Shown piece after piece: positions 36,473 to 48,883 of a DNA stretch of 64,000 nucleotides (its first letter is position 1; each line of letters opens with the position of its first letter). The notes below the pieces were generated by a model. That model made no database searches. It was given only the letters and a program-made list of their open reading frames with translations, and was not told where the DNA came from. Both the position numbers and the translations under genes were made by a program. Source of the stretch: Zonotrichia leucophrys gambelii (lineage: Eukaryota; Chordata; Aves; Passeriformes; Passerellidae); assembly GCF_028769735.1 (NCBI RefSeq), contig NC_088173.1:11615038-11679037 (forward strand). Reading direction: 5' to 3'.

Positions 36473-36690
36473 GTCACGGGTTGGCACATCACAGCTCTGA
36501 CTTGAATCCCAGCTGGTGATGAGGCTGGGTACTGAAGCCCTCACTTGGCTGTAACTCTTACACAGTGTGTTGTACAGCTGTATAAACTGTACAGCATAGG
36601 CTCAGATGGGTAGGATGATATTTTTTATTTACAAATAATAACCAAGTTTGAATATTTAGTATTTCTAGTGGAGTAGTTGTCTCCCTTCTC
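36473..36690 (+). mobile_element. Possible LTR fragment
   Basis: The start GTGTCACGGGTTGGCACATC and the following TGATGAGGCTGGGTACTGAA and CCCTCACTTGGCTG resemble the 5' part of LTRs I associate with passerine endogenous retroviruses. The AT-rich end (AATAACCAAGTTTGAATATT) fits a truncated or internally deleted copy. The resemblance is from memory and boundaries are approximate. Confidence 0.35.
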
Positions 36691-36978
36691 CTTGCTTCAT
36701 TTTTAGCTGGGTTAAGTGTGCTAATAAATGTGACACTTGTAATGATTTCTAACTGGTCTGTGTCACATTTTCTGGCCTAAATTTCATGTAAACTTTTAAC
36801 TGTTTAAGAAAAAAAAAATCTATCCTGATATTACAAAAATTTATGAAAATGATTCTCCTGTTTTCTGAGCATCTGTCTTGAAAACCTGATGTTCTAGTTT
36901 TTATAGCATTGCTTTGTAAACTTATTCTTAAGTTCCTGAATTAGGGACATGAAAGATCACAATTACATTTTTTATCAG

Positions 36979-37122
36979 ACAGCTATATCAGAACAAGCAG
37001 AAGTCATAGACGTACAGAAATATCTATCAGTTGACAAAAGCATGGGCCATGCATCAGGCCAGGATAGGACAGCAGTATGGATGAACCTTGTTGTGATTGT
37101 GGATGTTGAGAAACACTTGCAG
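36979..37122 (+). CDS. Candidate internal coding exon, unknown product
   Basis: The segment is bounded by a strong acceptor (TTACATTTTTTATCAG) and a consensus donor (TTGCAG|GTGAGC). It is exactly 144 bases and is open throughout in phase 0 to phase 0, reading 48 residues including SEQAEVIDVQKYLSVDK and AVWMNLVVIVDVEKHLQ. The reading looks fairly protein-like but matches no family I know. It lies downstream of the stop-bearing exon-like segment at 33961, so both could belong to one gene only through alternative splicing. A decoy exon is possible. Confidence 0.22.
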
Positions 37123-38604
37123 GTGAGCTCTGGTCAGTGAACTCTAAGCATGCTGTGATTTTGTGCCTGTTTCTGTTCAAGCTATAAATACAATCTTGTC
37201 TGACTGGAGTTTACATTTCTAATTTGGTCCAAAACTTTTTTTACTTTCACTTAGCTTTGTGCTTGAAAGAGAAAAGATGAAAAGGTAAACCTGATGGCAC
37301 AATTTTGAAACAAAGGCATTAAATCAGGAAGGAACTGTGCTTTCATTGAATAAAGAGATTCTATTTCTGAATCAACAGCTGAGTGGAGATGCAGCTAGTA
37401 ACTATTTCAACCTTCCCTGCCTCAGTTTAATGTACAGTAGGATAATTCTTTTGAACAAGTTGTTTTAAAGGATTTTTGATTATTTTATATGATATAGTGT
37501 CTTCTTGTCCATAATGCACGTAAAATAAGTAAAAAATACTGAATGGGAGTTACCTGCTCTAAAAGAGACTGATCTAAATGGTGCCAGTGGATCATAGTAG
37601 CTCTACATTTTTGTCATTAGTGAATTTCAAAAAGCTTTTACAGCAATGAAAGCTGTAGTTTTGCTGCTAGTTGCCCAATAGGAAGTGTATTAAAAGGCTG
37701 CATCATTTTGTATGGCCCTAAAACACTAATTTCAAGAGTGATCACTTTTTTTTCCTCCTTGGATAGTGTCAAGCAGCAATTGAGTTGTGCATTCACCTGT
37801 TCATATTACCATGTATCATGGTCCACATCACCATATAATTTAGTAATTAACTTCCTTTTTAGACAAAAATAGAGATGTATTTCTTGACCAAAGGTGTTTC
37901 ATTTGAACATCTTCAAGGATAGTCTTGTATTGGCTGAGCAGGATTTCCCTGTGTCTTTGTAGTAAAAGCTAATTAACCCTTTTCAGAAATGCCAGTGCAA
38001 GTCTAGTAAGTTAACCATCCAAAAGAAAAAGTGTATTGTATTAAAGAAGTAAATACCAGGATGTTTTTTATTGCATCTGAGTGGCTGCTTTCCACAGAAA
38101 CTTTGCTGTTTCTGTGTTGAGCTTTAAGGCTATGGATTTTTTCCTCAAAGAGCCAACAGTCCTTAGAGTGACTGGTTTTGTAACAAAATGGCACAAATCA
38201 TCTTTTAGCTCTTGCTAATTTTTCTGACTTTTTCTGGTGTTGTTGAGATCTGCTGAAGTGCTAATAACTAGTTAGCTGACTTAGCTTCTTTGTCAGCTGC
38301 TGCATTCAGTCTTCACCAATGAGCTTTGCTCAAAATGAGAACTGTAATAATGAGAAAAAAATCAGATTATTTCAACAATTGGTTATGGTGAGTAAAATGG
38401 TTTAAAATGTCTGTTCTTGCTTCCTCACACACAGCAATCTCACAGTAGGACTTAATGAATAGATGTGAAAGCACACTGTTCTTGCTGCAGGAGTAAGTCT
38501 GGACAGGCTGCCAAAAAATTTTGGCAGAAAAAGTCTTAGTCTTTTGTATAGGTCAAAAGTCAATTCTGTTGAACATTGTAACACATTGTGAAAAGCTGCT
38601 GTCA
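37123..38604. other. Noncoding stretch, nothing recognised
   Basis: AT-rich unique-looking sequence without a supported gene or transposon. Confidence 0.5.
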
Positions 38605-38663
38605 TTTATAATTTCTATTGAAGGACCCTGTTGCCTTAGATGTTTTAATAGTCCGAATAAGTG
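38605..38663 (+). repeat. Direct repeat copy 1 (59 bp)
   Basis: This 59-base segment matches 39623-39681 at all but about eight positions. The shared core includes TTAGATGTTTTAATAGTC and GAATAAGTG. Similarity continues weakly upstream (ACATT...GCTGT...). The downstream sequences differ. The repeat family is not recognised. Confidence 0.88.
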
Positions 38664-39622
38664 AGTAATGGCATAATAATTAATTACCTCTTATGTAAGG
38701 TATTTCAGCCAGCGGTTTCAAAGTCATGGTTATGTCAGAACCCAAGTACGTTAAACCCCAATGTGGATTCTTTCTTTGAGGGGTAAAGTAGTTTGAAATT
38801 ACCAAGGCTTAAAATAAGAAGGATTGAGCAATAGAGAATCAAGGCCACTTTATTTCTCTCTGAGAGCACTGGGAGAAGGATGTAGTGCATTTTAGCTTGT
38901 GCTCTTTAACTGCATACCTGCAGTGACCATATTTTAACACTCCTAAATGCCTTGTGAGACAAAGAAGCAGAATAGTGTCGCAAAGCAGGGACCTTGCTTC
39001 TTTTTCATCTGCAGATGATTCTGTAGCAAATTGTAGACAGTGAGCAGTTGCATTCACTTTCAGTAGATTTTCTTTTTTGCACTCATAAAGAGGTTCTGTG
39101 ATTTAAGACCCATGAGTTTCAGCATGGTTCTAACAGCTGTAGCCTCACAAGGCTTGCTCATGCTAAATTAATTTAACAGTTATTATTGCTTTTGTAAAAT
39201 CACTAGCAATGTGATATTAATAAGAAAATATGGAAATGTCATTAATGAGTAAGTGAAACAGAATGGGATACATGATATATGAAATCAAATTTCTGATAAA
39301 GTCAAAAGGTGTTCTTTCTTTCACTTCAGTGGTGTTTGCTTTCGTTCAGCTTAGTAATTTAAAAGGTGCTAAGTTTTTATGTAATTCCTGTAAAATACCC
39401 TAATTAAATAAAGTACTGGAGAAAATCCCTTCTAGCTATTAATGGCTACCATGCTGTCTGATAAGTACCAGCATCAAAATAACACTTTACAACCCATGAG
39501 AGGATACATAAATCCATCAAAATTAGGTGAGGATTCCTATCTCATCTCCCTATCTTCTTTCTATGAGCAGAAATGAGTCAAGACAAGAAACTAACCACAG
39601 AAACATTATTTAAATGCTGTCC
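38664..39622. other. Noncoding stretch between the direct repeats
   Basis: About 960 bases of AT-rich DNA with no recognised element. If the two flanking copies are ends of one element, this would be its interior, but nothing here resembles transposon coding sequence. Confidence 0.45.
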
Positions 39623-39681
39623 TTTAGAATTTCTGCTGAAGGACGCTGTTGCATTAGATGTTTTAATAGTCGGAATAAGTG
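39623..39681 (+). repeat. Direct repeat copy 2 (59 bp)
   Basis: This is the second copy of the segment at 38605-38663, in the same orientation and about 1,018 bases downstream. It ends some 50 bases before the solo LTR begins, so the LTR inserted close beside it. Confidence 0.88.
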
Positions 39682-39730
39682 TTGATCTAAAATGTTTATT
39701 ATCTCCAGAACACAAGAGTCTCTGAATGTC

Positions 39731-40780
39731 TGTGGTGAGTTGACCCTGCCTCAATGCCAGCTGCCCACCAAAGCTGCTCTGCCACTGCCCTCTTCAGCTG
39801 GACAGGGGAGAGAAAATACAGTGAAAGCATTTGGGTTGGACAAAAAGCGATCACTTGCCAATTGTCATCGTGGACAAAATAGACTTAACTCAGGGAAATG
39901 AGTTTAACTGATTCTTAGTCAATCAGATCAGGATAATGAGATATAAGCCCACATCTTGAAAATCTCGTCCTCCACCCCTTCCTGCTTCCTAGGTTTATTT
40001 TTACTCACAAATTGCCTACTTGTCCACCCAGTGGCACATGTGGACAGAGAATTTAGGTTATTGTCAGTTCATTGTCTCTTCTGTTCCTTCCTCCTAAGAG
40101 GAAGGGTTCTTCACACTCTTCCCTTGCTCCAGCACATGGTCTGTCCAATGGGAGACATTCCTCCATGAACTTATCCAACTGGAGTCCTTCATACAGGGTG
40201 CAGGTTATATGAACTGTCCCAGTGTGGGTCCCTTCTGTGGGGTCACAAGTCCTGCCAGCAAATCTGCTCCAGTGGGGGCTCCTCTCTCCGCAGGTCCTGT
40301 CAGGAGCCTAATGCAGCACTGGCTTCCCATGGGATCACAACTTCCTTTAGGCACCCACCTGATCCAGTGTGGGGTCCTGCCTGTGGATCTCTACATTCCT
40401 GTGGTCTTCCATGAGCTGCAGGGACACAGCTGCCTCACCATGCATCTACACTGGGGGCTGCAGGAAAATCTCTGCTCTGGTGCCTGGAGCACATCTTCGC
40501 CCTCCTTCTGCACTGACTTTGGTGTCTGCAGAGCTGTTTTGCTCAGTGTTTTGACTCCTGTCTCTGCCTGCTGCTCATGTTTTGTTTTCTTCCCCTCTTG
40601 TTAGCTCCATTATCCCAGAGGTGCTGCCCCTTTTGCTGATGGGCTCAGCCTTGGCCAGCAGTGGGTCTGTGTTGGAGCCATCTGGCATTGGCTCCATCAG
40701 GGAGGCTTCTGAGAGCTTCTCAGAGAAGTCAGGCCTGTAGCACCCTCTCTATCAAAGCCTTGCCAAGCAAATCCAATAGA
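39731..40780 (-). mobile_element. Solo LTR of an ERVL-type endogenous retrovirus
   Basis: A block of about 1,050 bases begins TGTGGTGAGTTGACCCTGCC and ends GCCTTGCCAAGCAAATCCAA-taga. It has the internal order I recall for a common avian ERVL-type LTR: GCCCACCAAAGCTGCTCT, AGCTGGACAGGGGAGAGAAA, then repeated 'CTCCAGTG-GGG' motifs, then GATGGGCTCAGCCTTGGCCA. No retroviral genes accompany it, so recombination between two LTRs has probably removed the body. The last base pair of the expected CA end is mutated. Flanks ATGTC and ATGAA match at three of five positions, a worn target-site duplication. Minus orientation is inferred from recalled family direction. Frames inside (up to 131 codons) are not genes. 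Confidence 0.85.
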
Positions 40781-43700
40781 ATGAAGAACGCCTTTTGTAA
40801 GGGAAGCATATTTTTGAAGAAAACACATGTTTCTGTGAATACAGGGTTAGCCAAGCTTCCCCTGCCTACTGCTGCAAAACAGCATCTCAGCTTTCTCCCT
40901 GAAAATTGTCTCCAGCTACTGCCAGTTATCTCTTGGCAGCATTTATGATACTGTGGTGATTTTAAAAGACTGAAACAATATGTAGTATTATGTTTTTCTC
41001 TGTCCTACTGTAGAGACACAATTTTCATATTTGCAGAGAGATTTTTAAACTTACACGTGGAGTGTCTGACTTCCTAAAACAGATTTGGCTTTCTTTCTGT
41101 TTAAAACAGAGCAATAACATATTAAATCTTTGAGTTTTCTTGAAAGCCGGGCCTAGGTATAATTTGAGCATATTTAAGTAGACACTGATGACTAAAACAT
41201 AATAGTCCCATCTAAGGTTACAGGGCTATAGCTTATTTTAAAGAATAAGAAGTCCATCTATTTTGATTTTTTCCATTCTAAAATAATTTCATTTCAGATA
41301 CTAAATATCTGTAAATCCCATTAAGCTTAACTATGGTTATATTGTTCAGAATACCATCTTTGCTAGCATGGGTATCCTTTAGAAATGGAAACCCTGTTTT
41401 AAGACAGTTACAGCATGTGTTTTCCCAGCTGGTAATGTGTTAGAAATGCAACCTCCAATATGCAGAGCTATGAGAATTTATGGCAAGTGAATTTGGAAAT
41501 GCCTCTAAAAGAATTGCCACAAGGGGCTTCAGATTGGATATTGTTTAAACCTTTCACTGCCTTGTGTGAAGTCTGCAGTACTGAGAAGATGCTGAAGGGA
41601 TGGGAAGGAAAATTGTATTAATTTGTGTAGTCCTGAATGAAAACTTACCTGAAGACTTTGTAGACAACAGTATTAACAATTTAAAACTACTTACTTTTGC
41701 ATAGTTTGCATGACTGAATATCTGTTGTTTAGGAGTAGAAATCAGTTTGATTTCACGTTCACTCTATTTTGCCATTTAAGAAACCAGCAGCCTCCTATCA
41801 ATACTGCATGTGTATTTACCTACTTGACTCCATCTCTCTTTCTTCTTTCCATGTACTTGTAAGGTCGTGGTTGTTCCAGGGCTCATCCTTCCTGACACAT
41901 ATGCCAACAGATGGAGTGAATAGTGGAGATAGGGTTACCATTGTGGTAACATCCCTTTATTCCATAAGTATATTCAGAATTATGATATAGAACTTACTGC
42001 CAGCACAAATTTCATACTCATGTAGCCTTTCTTCTGAATTATACATCTGTGAAGCAGAGCAGAAAGCAAATTCAGTGGTTTAGCAAAAGGACATTTAATT
42101 AAGCATGGATGTTATCTGGTCTCTGTCAGTCTGAATCATGAACAAAACCTTTCCACTACACAGTACAAAGTTGTTCTCAGATTTTTTTAAAAACCCAGGA
42201 TTGATGGTTTTGTTCCGATCTTAGAACAAGAAAATGTCAGGGTAGATTGTTTAGGTTACAGGGGAGAAAAAGTATACCTGCAGCTCTTAATTTTATATTT
42301 GTTTCTGCTTTAATTCTTTCTTTTGCAAATATCATACTGCAATTAAATAACAAGTATCTGCTGAATTACTGAAGAATTATTGCAGGCACATCATCAGTGA
42401 TTTTCTCACAATTCCTTGATAATCTTTAAAGGCTTTTGCAAATAATCTTTGATATATTACACTAAATAAAAATTTTGGTGTTTACAAAACAATTAGGTAT
42501 CGAACTTCACTATGGCAGATACTGACTGCTAGAACCATATTTTGTTACCCTTGTGGAAGACCATCAAGATCCTTGTTGTCCTTAATTTTAAAGCACTTAA
42601 AACTTTATCCTCCAAGTTCATCACACTTGAAGAGCACATTCAACAGGTAAGGTTAACAGTAAAATAAAGCCTAAGATCATATTAGCAAATTCAGGATCAA
42701 GGGCCTTCTTATAAATTGTTTCTTATTCAGTATACTTCCAGTGAGATCAATGAGTACTATCATTATTGCCTTTACAGTGAAAAAGAAAATGTTTTTCTTC
42801 CCTTTGGCCTTCTCAAAGCATCATTGTCAAAGCACAATCCAGGGAATGATGTGAGATCTATACAGGCTTCTTTTTTGTGTTCACTTTAATTGGAGTGTGT
42901 GGCAACCTCGAATGCTGCAATGATGAACGTGCTACAAAACATGGATATTAGGGGGCTATAGGTTTCCAGTAAATCAAGCTTCTTTCTAAGCACTGAATTT
43001 GTAGCCTCCCTGCTGGGCTGAGTAACAAAACCATCTGCTAGTGTGAGCAGAAATCATTTTTGTTTAACCAAAACTAAAGACAGAGTCTGGTTAGGCTAAA
43101 TCAGGGTCTGAACCAAGTTGTCATGTACTTGCCACACATCAATCAAGAGCTTTTTGTGGTTTTTGAGAGAAGTATTTTTTTGTTTTTCTCATAAACCATG
43201 CCATTGTTATTGGTCTTCTGTATTGCTTCATTTGTATGGATTTCAGAAATCCCAAAATAATATGTATAAGGCTTGACTTGCAATTTTAGTTAGCCTCTGG
43301 TAGGAAGCAGTAAAAACCCGATTTAGAGAAAGGGTGACATTACTTGGATAATTATTAAGGAGCTCTGGTGAAATATGAGAACATCTAGTTGTGCAGGGTA
43401 CTTAGAGACACTTCAGTCCAGCCTTGGCATTGCAGGTTATTACCTTTATAAAGAAGCCCAGTGAATGTATACATTCTATAGGCATGTGTATGATCACGAA
43501 GCTATTAGCTAAGAATAAAATAGGAAAATATAAGTGGAGGAGCTGGTGGTTTAGTGAACAAAATTTGAGGAAAGTTGGAGACCTCTTAGGAACTTCACAG
43601 GGGAATTTGAAGGAAAATTAGTTACTGGGTTTCCTCTGCAGGAGGGAAAATAAAAACCCATGAATAGATCATGTGAGTGTAGGCATACAAGGAGCTCTGC

Positions 43701-45499
43701 AGGCAAGGATGACAAAGTAATTTTTAAAACTCTCAAAACACCAGGCAATGCAGCTTACCTAGTAGAGCCCTTTGAAAACTTGAGGAGAAAACTGAACAAT
43801 CAAAGCAAATTAGTAAGTTAGACCTGTAGGAGAGAAGAGGTAATTTCAGAATTGAAACAGATGATTTCTAATTCCTGCTAACCTGTGGTCCAAGTAAGAA
43901 GGGTTCTCTTGTAAGCTGTTTTGTGACTGCCAGGAAAAGAAAAAATTTCCTTTGGTGATGATGACTTATAATGTCTGTTTAGAGTTGTGCTGTTCCTCTT
44001 ATGCTGTTTGTTCAGACCAAACTGGATCTGCAGCCATTTGTACCTAATTTTAACCTTGTTATCCTTTTGTGTAGAATGGATCCAAGCTAGCTGGCATACT
44101 TGACTCACCAAAGAATGGTACAACATTTCATTTCTTTGAAAACTTCTTGAAACATCTTTTTTTTTTTTCCTTGAAAAACCCTCTTGAACAATAAAACAGT
44201 AAATAGGAATCTTGCTTAATTAGAAATAAGGTTGCAAAAAAATCTAGTAGAGTATAGGGGAGATCAAGTACAACTATTGCTCTCTGATACTTGAATTAAT
44301 AGATGAGTTTAGTAATGGCTGCAAATACTGATCACTGTAAACCAGTTTTTGTTGGATTTAAGGTGACAATTATGAACAACTCAAGCTGTGCCAGCTGAAA
44401 TGAAGACTGAGATATTTCAGATGCATCTTGCATTTAAACTTTGCTAGAAATAGAAATACCAAGAAGAACCAGCTGGGATGTATGACCTGTACATCAGGCA
44501 TGCCTTGTGGACTTAAGATTTTTTTCTACAAGACCTGCATTTAATTTTCTTTTACTTTGACTTAACTTGTCCATCTCTGTCAAATCTGTCTACCCATTTG
44601 ACATAACCTTGTCTCTGATGTATTGAAGGAGCAGACGCTGCAGGAGATGATGAGAGTTCCAGCCTATTCCCTTAATGCATATCACATTAAAACTCAAGAA
44701 CTCTTGGGAAGCTGCTGAAACTACATGCTTGTCCATGCTGGATCAGAGAGCATATGCAATTTCCTGGCATTGCTCACTCCTTCAAAAGAGCAGCACCATT
44801 TTCTACTGACAACAGGCTAGGCATCTTTTGCTACTCCATTATTAGTTCATACAAATTGAAGGCTTCAGAGTAAATTGGTAACTGTAAATTTTAAAAAAAT
44901 CTTAAGCATATTATGTAATAGTACCAACAGAAATAAAATGCTAGGCATTTTTGTGAATTTATTTGTACAAAAGAAATTGCAACTTGAACCTTATCTTTTC
45001 AAAAATATTTTTAAGAAATCAGTTAATTGCCCATTGATCATATCCCATTATTTTTCAGTTTTATGGAGCTTGTAATCTGTCTCTAATAAAAACTGTGTTC
45101 ATAGAAGCTGAAAAATGTCTAGAGAGTTTTTATCTCAGATCAAATAGGAGGAAGAATATGAAATAATTCTCAAAAGAGTTGTGAAATTTCCAGCTCAATT
45201 TTTAAACCTTACTGCTTTCATGTATTTGGATGAACAGCTGGAATTTGGAGTTCCAGATGGGCCAAACTGGAACTTTTCTACAGTTCATTTTCAAGGAACT
45301 GGTATTTGGCCCATAATGTAAACCATGTTTTAATCTTATAAAAATATGGAAAACAATGATTTTTTTTTTCCCTAGCCTTAAAAAGAGATCTTCAACCCCA
45401 GAAAACTAGAAAAAGATTAAAAAAAAAACAACTAGAAAGAAGTTGAAAAAAATCTAATATTTTGGGTGGGAGAAGAAATATATGAGGAAGAAAACGTGA
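40781..45499. other. Long noncoding stretch, nothing recognised
   Basis: About 4.7 kb of AT-rich sequence without recognised transposon, RNA gene or supported exon. T-runs near 44158-44168 and 45360-45369 are the only simple repeats. Minus-strand splice-like words near 43759 flank only 20-33 bases and were not called. Confidence 0.5.
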
Positions 45500-45690
45500 C
45501 TTGCAGGGGTGCATTGCATAAAAAATAAATACTTATGCAAACGAATAAAACTAAGTGTAATGTTTGCATTTAACATCCACATAATAATGGAAACAATGGT
45601 ATTTTTAAAGATGTAGATTTACCATTTTATTCACACATTGTAATGATAATTCCATATCATCAGCTCTACTTATCTGTGAATGTCTCACTT
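45500..45690. promoter_or_regulatory. Candidate conserved noncoding element
   Basis: It contains several POU/octamer-like words (TTGCATAAAA, ACTTATGCAAACGAAT, GTTTGCATTTAACATCC) and homeodomain-like ATAATAATGG and TGTAATGATAATTCC within 190 bases. No repeat signature is present. Regulatory function is inferred only from motif density. Confidence 0.2.
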
Positions 45691-46076
45691 CTGTGTTAAA
45701 GATAAAATACTTTCACACCATTCATTGGGGGGTTAGTCCTTATTTACAAAAAAGCTCTTTATAATACTACAAAAATTATACATAGCATCTCTTCACTGCC
45801 CAGTCTGATTTCAGCAAGATCTGTTGCTAATTCCTGGCATTCCAAATGTGTTACTGTTCCTGAAGGGTCTTCATCTTACTTTTTTAAATGGGAAATGGTC
45901 CCCATGAGTAGAAAAATATTGTTAAGCTGGCAGTTAATCTATTTTAGTATTCTGAATTTTGGGTTTTTCTGCCAGGTATATATTTCTCATTTAAATAGAG
46001 ATGGTAGAAAAGTCATATTCTGTCATTCTTTCCTTCACCAGGCAGTATTTATTTGCTTGCTTCTTAGTCTCTTTAG

Positions 46077-46187
46077 GGTGCCCTGCATGTCTCCAAATGT
46101 CTTGGAGATCAGGTCATCCTCACTGCCTTCATGCTAGCAATATGGTTTTGATGAAGGTGCTCTGTAGTGTCAGAGACGATGACTTCG
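46077..46187 (+). other. Exon-like segment, 111 bases
   Basis: The acceptor CTTGCTTCTTAGTCTCTTTAG is pyrimidine-rich and the donor TTCG|GTGAGT is close to consensus. The 111 bases are open in one frame, entering after two bases of a codon and leaving after one. The reading includes CPACLQMSWRSG and CSVRDDDF. Two CpGs sit near the donor. I recognise no protein, and a decoy exon is the most likely explanation. Confidence 0.15.
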
Positions 46188-48841
46188 GTGAGTGGAAGCA
46201 GGTCCTTACATCACTCCAGCACAAATAAAAATCATAGCTCAAAAAGTGAAATTGGAATCTGTCTAAGGCTGAAATTGTGGCTGTGCCTCACTCTTATTTA
46301 CAAGCAATACTTTCATTTCCTATATGTTATTAAATAAGATTTTAGTAATCCAAATGTTCTATATGGAACATTAGTATGTAATCCATGCTTATGACCTGCT
46401 CTATATTTTGTATGTCATAAACAGCTCTACTCCTTTTCTATAAATCAGTGAAACTGCAAATAGTGTGGAAGAAAAATGGGTAGCTTGTCTAATTACAGAA
46501 CACTAGGAAGATCAGAAGAGAGCAGCTCTTTAAAAGAGCAGACATAATGTGTAAACCCAGATTGTAACCATGTAGCATGACAGACATTTGCCCTTCCCTC
46601 CTGGCAATCATTGTAAAAGGGATGGGAATTTGCAGAACCATCATCAATTCTCATTAAACTGTGTGAACTTCTATCTCCTTTCTGTGAGTGCCGTATTCAT
46701 GTGTGCCTACAAATCACTACATCAGCCAATTTAATATTTGAATGCCAAGTTCAGTAAAGAGATACCTTATTTTAATATGACAAGGAGATGATAATTAACA
46801 GACAACTTTAAGGATATACATTTTATTTTCCCATTTAAAATCTGATTTTCCCAAGAACAGTGTAAGAATGGTCTGTCATTTTGTAGAGGATTTGCTGTTA
46901 CAGAACTGTATGGGAAACTGTAATTCTGTAATATATAATGCTTAGATAGTGATGAAACAAAGAACAACAGTTTGAAACTGCACTATTACCCATGCTCAGG
47001 AATTGCTTGTGGCTAGAAGTAGCAACCTGAAAATGTGAGATAAAAACCCTGAGGGTATGCTCCAGGTTGAAACTTCTCTTGTTTCCTTCCCTCTGGTGCA
47101 GAAGAATGTTTTTTCATCGCAGGAAATCAAGTGATCACTTGTATTCCATGTGGGGCCTCAACAAAATTCTGTATTTTTGTAGTCCTGGAATAACACTGGC
47201 TTGAAATGCTTTTTTTGTCCAAGTGTAGACCTCTGGCTGCTCTGTATTTGTGAAAAAAGACAAGTGCGGCTGCTCCAGCTGGCTTCCTCTATGTAAGCAA
47301 TTCAGGTGCTGTTTAAGTGGAGGGGTGCTTAAAAAAGCCTCCAATGTGCAGGTTAAAAAGATTTCTGGAGGCCAATGGTGTAAGCACATGACAAAGATGA
47401 AGAAAAATGGGAGAAATAAACAGTGGCAGAGGGAACATATGAGGTGAGTCTGTAGTGCCGTTTTCCTGTCTTACAGGTTAATGGTAATCTTAGGTTCTTA
47501 TTTCTGATAAAGGTCTAGTTTATTGGCTCATAACTACTACAGAACAAACAGCTTAGACTCTCTCCCTTTGTGGTTCCATTTCTTCTTCCCATCTGTTCAA
47601 TTGGCTATTGCTTTTTCTGTAATGGATCCTCTGCAGTATTATAGTTCATAGTTATGTGAAGCAAATGAAAGACATTATGAAAATGGCAAAGCAATGAACA
47701 TTTCTCTTGGCTAAAACAGTTTTAGCCTTTCCTACATGACATGAAAAGAACTTGCTTTACTTTGGTCTTTTTTGATGCATTGAACTTATAGCAATATACA
47801 GGAATTAAAATTTGAAAATAAAAAATAGAAAGATTTTTTGATCAGTGTTGCATTCTGAGTTATGAGTGCTTTGAATAGGGTGAAAACCTTAGCAATTTCT
47901 ATTCTTATGGCATTGTCTAGATATTTATTTCTGAAAATACCACATTCAAAGTACTCTTTCTTCATGTTGTTAAACAATATTAAAATATTGGGGGCTTGAA
48001 AGTAATTCCAAAGCAACAATGTATTTTTCTATGTGAAATAAAGTTTCATTGTGGTAATTCTACAATATTTTAGTTTTCAAAAAATGTATCTTATCAAGGT
48101 ACATTTTATTGAAGAGTAAAGTGTAAAGAAATGTGCTTCTATGTGATATTTTTTTATTGCAGAACAATTTATCTTATGGTTGTGACACTATGTGTGGGAA
48201 CAGGAAGTGCCTTGTATTTGCTCATTGCTACATGTCTGGAGTTAGTCTACTGGTCAGATATTTCTTTCATATAGGCTAAAAAAGTTATTTTGTATTTGCC
48301 AGACTGGAATAATACAGCTGACTTTTGAGGGTTCCTTAGGGTGGTTGGGTTGTGTGAGGCTTCAGGACATCCTAATGTTTTATGGCAGTGATCTGTTATG
48401 TTGATGATGCCAGACCTGTGTGAGTTCCCAGGTCTCCAAGACAAAATAATGTAGAAGGAGCAGAAGACAGTGCAAGGAAACCTTCAGTACGATAAGGAGG
48501 CAAAACACTAAATGTTGAGATTTATAGGTGGGACAATGTCACCTCCACAGGAGTACCTGGCCTTTCCACAGTGCCCTCTTCTTCTTCCTCTGTTCGGTGA
48601 ATTCACTAAGTTTATGGTCACGCAAACTCCCTCCTATGAGATAAATTGTGCTGCTGTTTACAAAGAGGTACCTGTTTGCATTTAATGCCTTGCAAATACT
48701 GAGCAGTAGTTGTGATGTATTATAACTACTTAGCAGTTTATCACCATATGCTATAACTATCTGTCCAGGCAAAGGTGAAAATAAAAAAAGGTCCTACAAA
48801 TAGATTTTCATATGATATGATGACAAATTGTTTCCTTAGGA
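46188..48841. other. Noncoding stretch, nothing recognised
   Basis: No transposon or gene is supported. A frame at 47250-47447 ends at a donor-like ATGAG|GTGAGT but lacks a convincing acceptor. Confidence 0.5.
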
Positions 48842-48883
48842 ACCTCTGTTCTGCTTTTTGCCACCTCTGTTTTGCTTTTTGCC
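48842..48883. repeat. 21-bp tandem duplication
   Basis: Two units at 48842-48862 and 48863-48883 differ at one base in 21 (ACCTCTGTTCTGCTTTTTG versus ACCTCTGTTTTGCTTTTTG, each followed by CC). This is a slippage-type local duplication. Confidence 0.93.

Noticed and set aside
36566..36592. Small palindrome around GTACAGCTGTATAAACTGTACAG
   Set aside because: It has only 7-bp arms and lies inside a possible LTR fragment. It is within chance expectation.
40209..40604. 131-codon plus-strand open frame
   Set aside because: It lies wholly inside the solo LTR, where GC-richer repeat sequence lengthens chance frames. No protein family is recognisable.
43759..43791. Minus-strand exon-like segment before TACTAG|GTAAGC
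   Set aside because: It has only 20-33 bases, with a stop in one frame and no further support.
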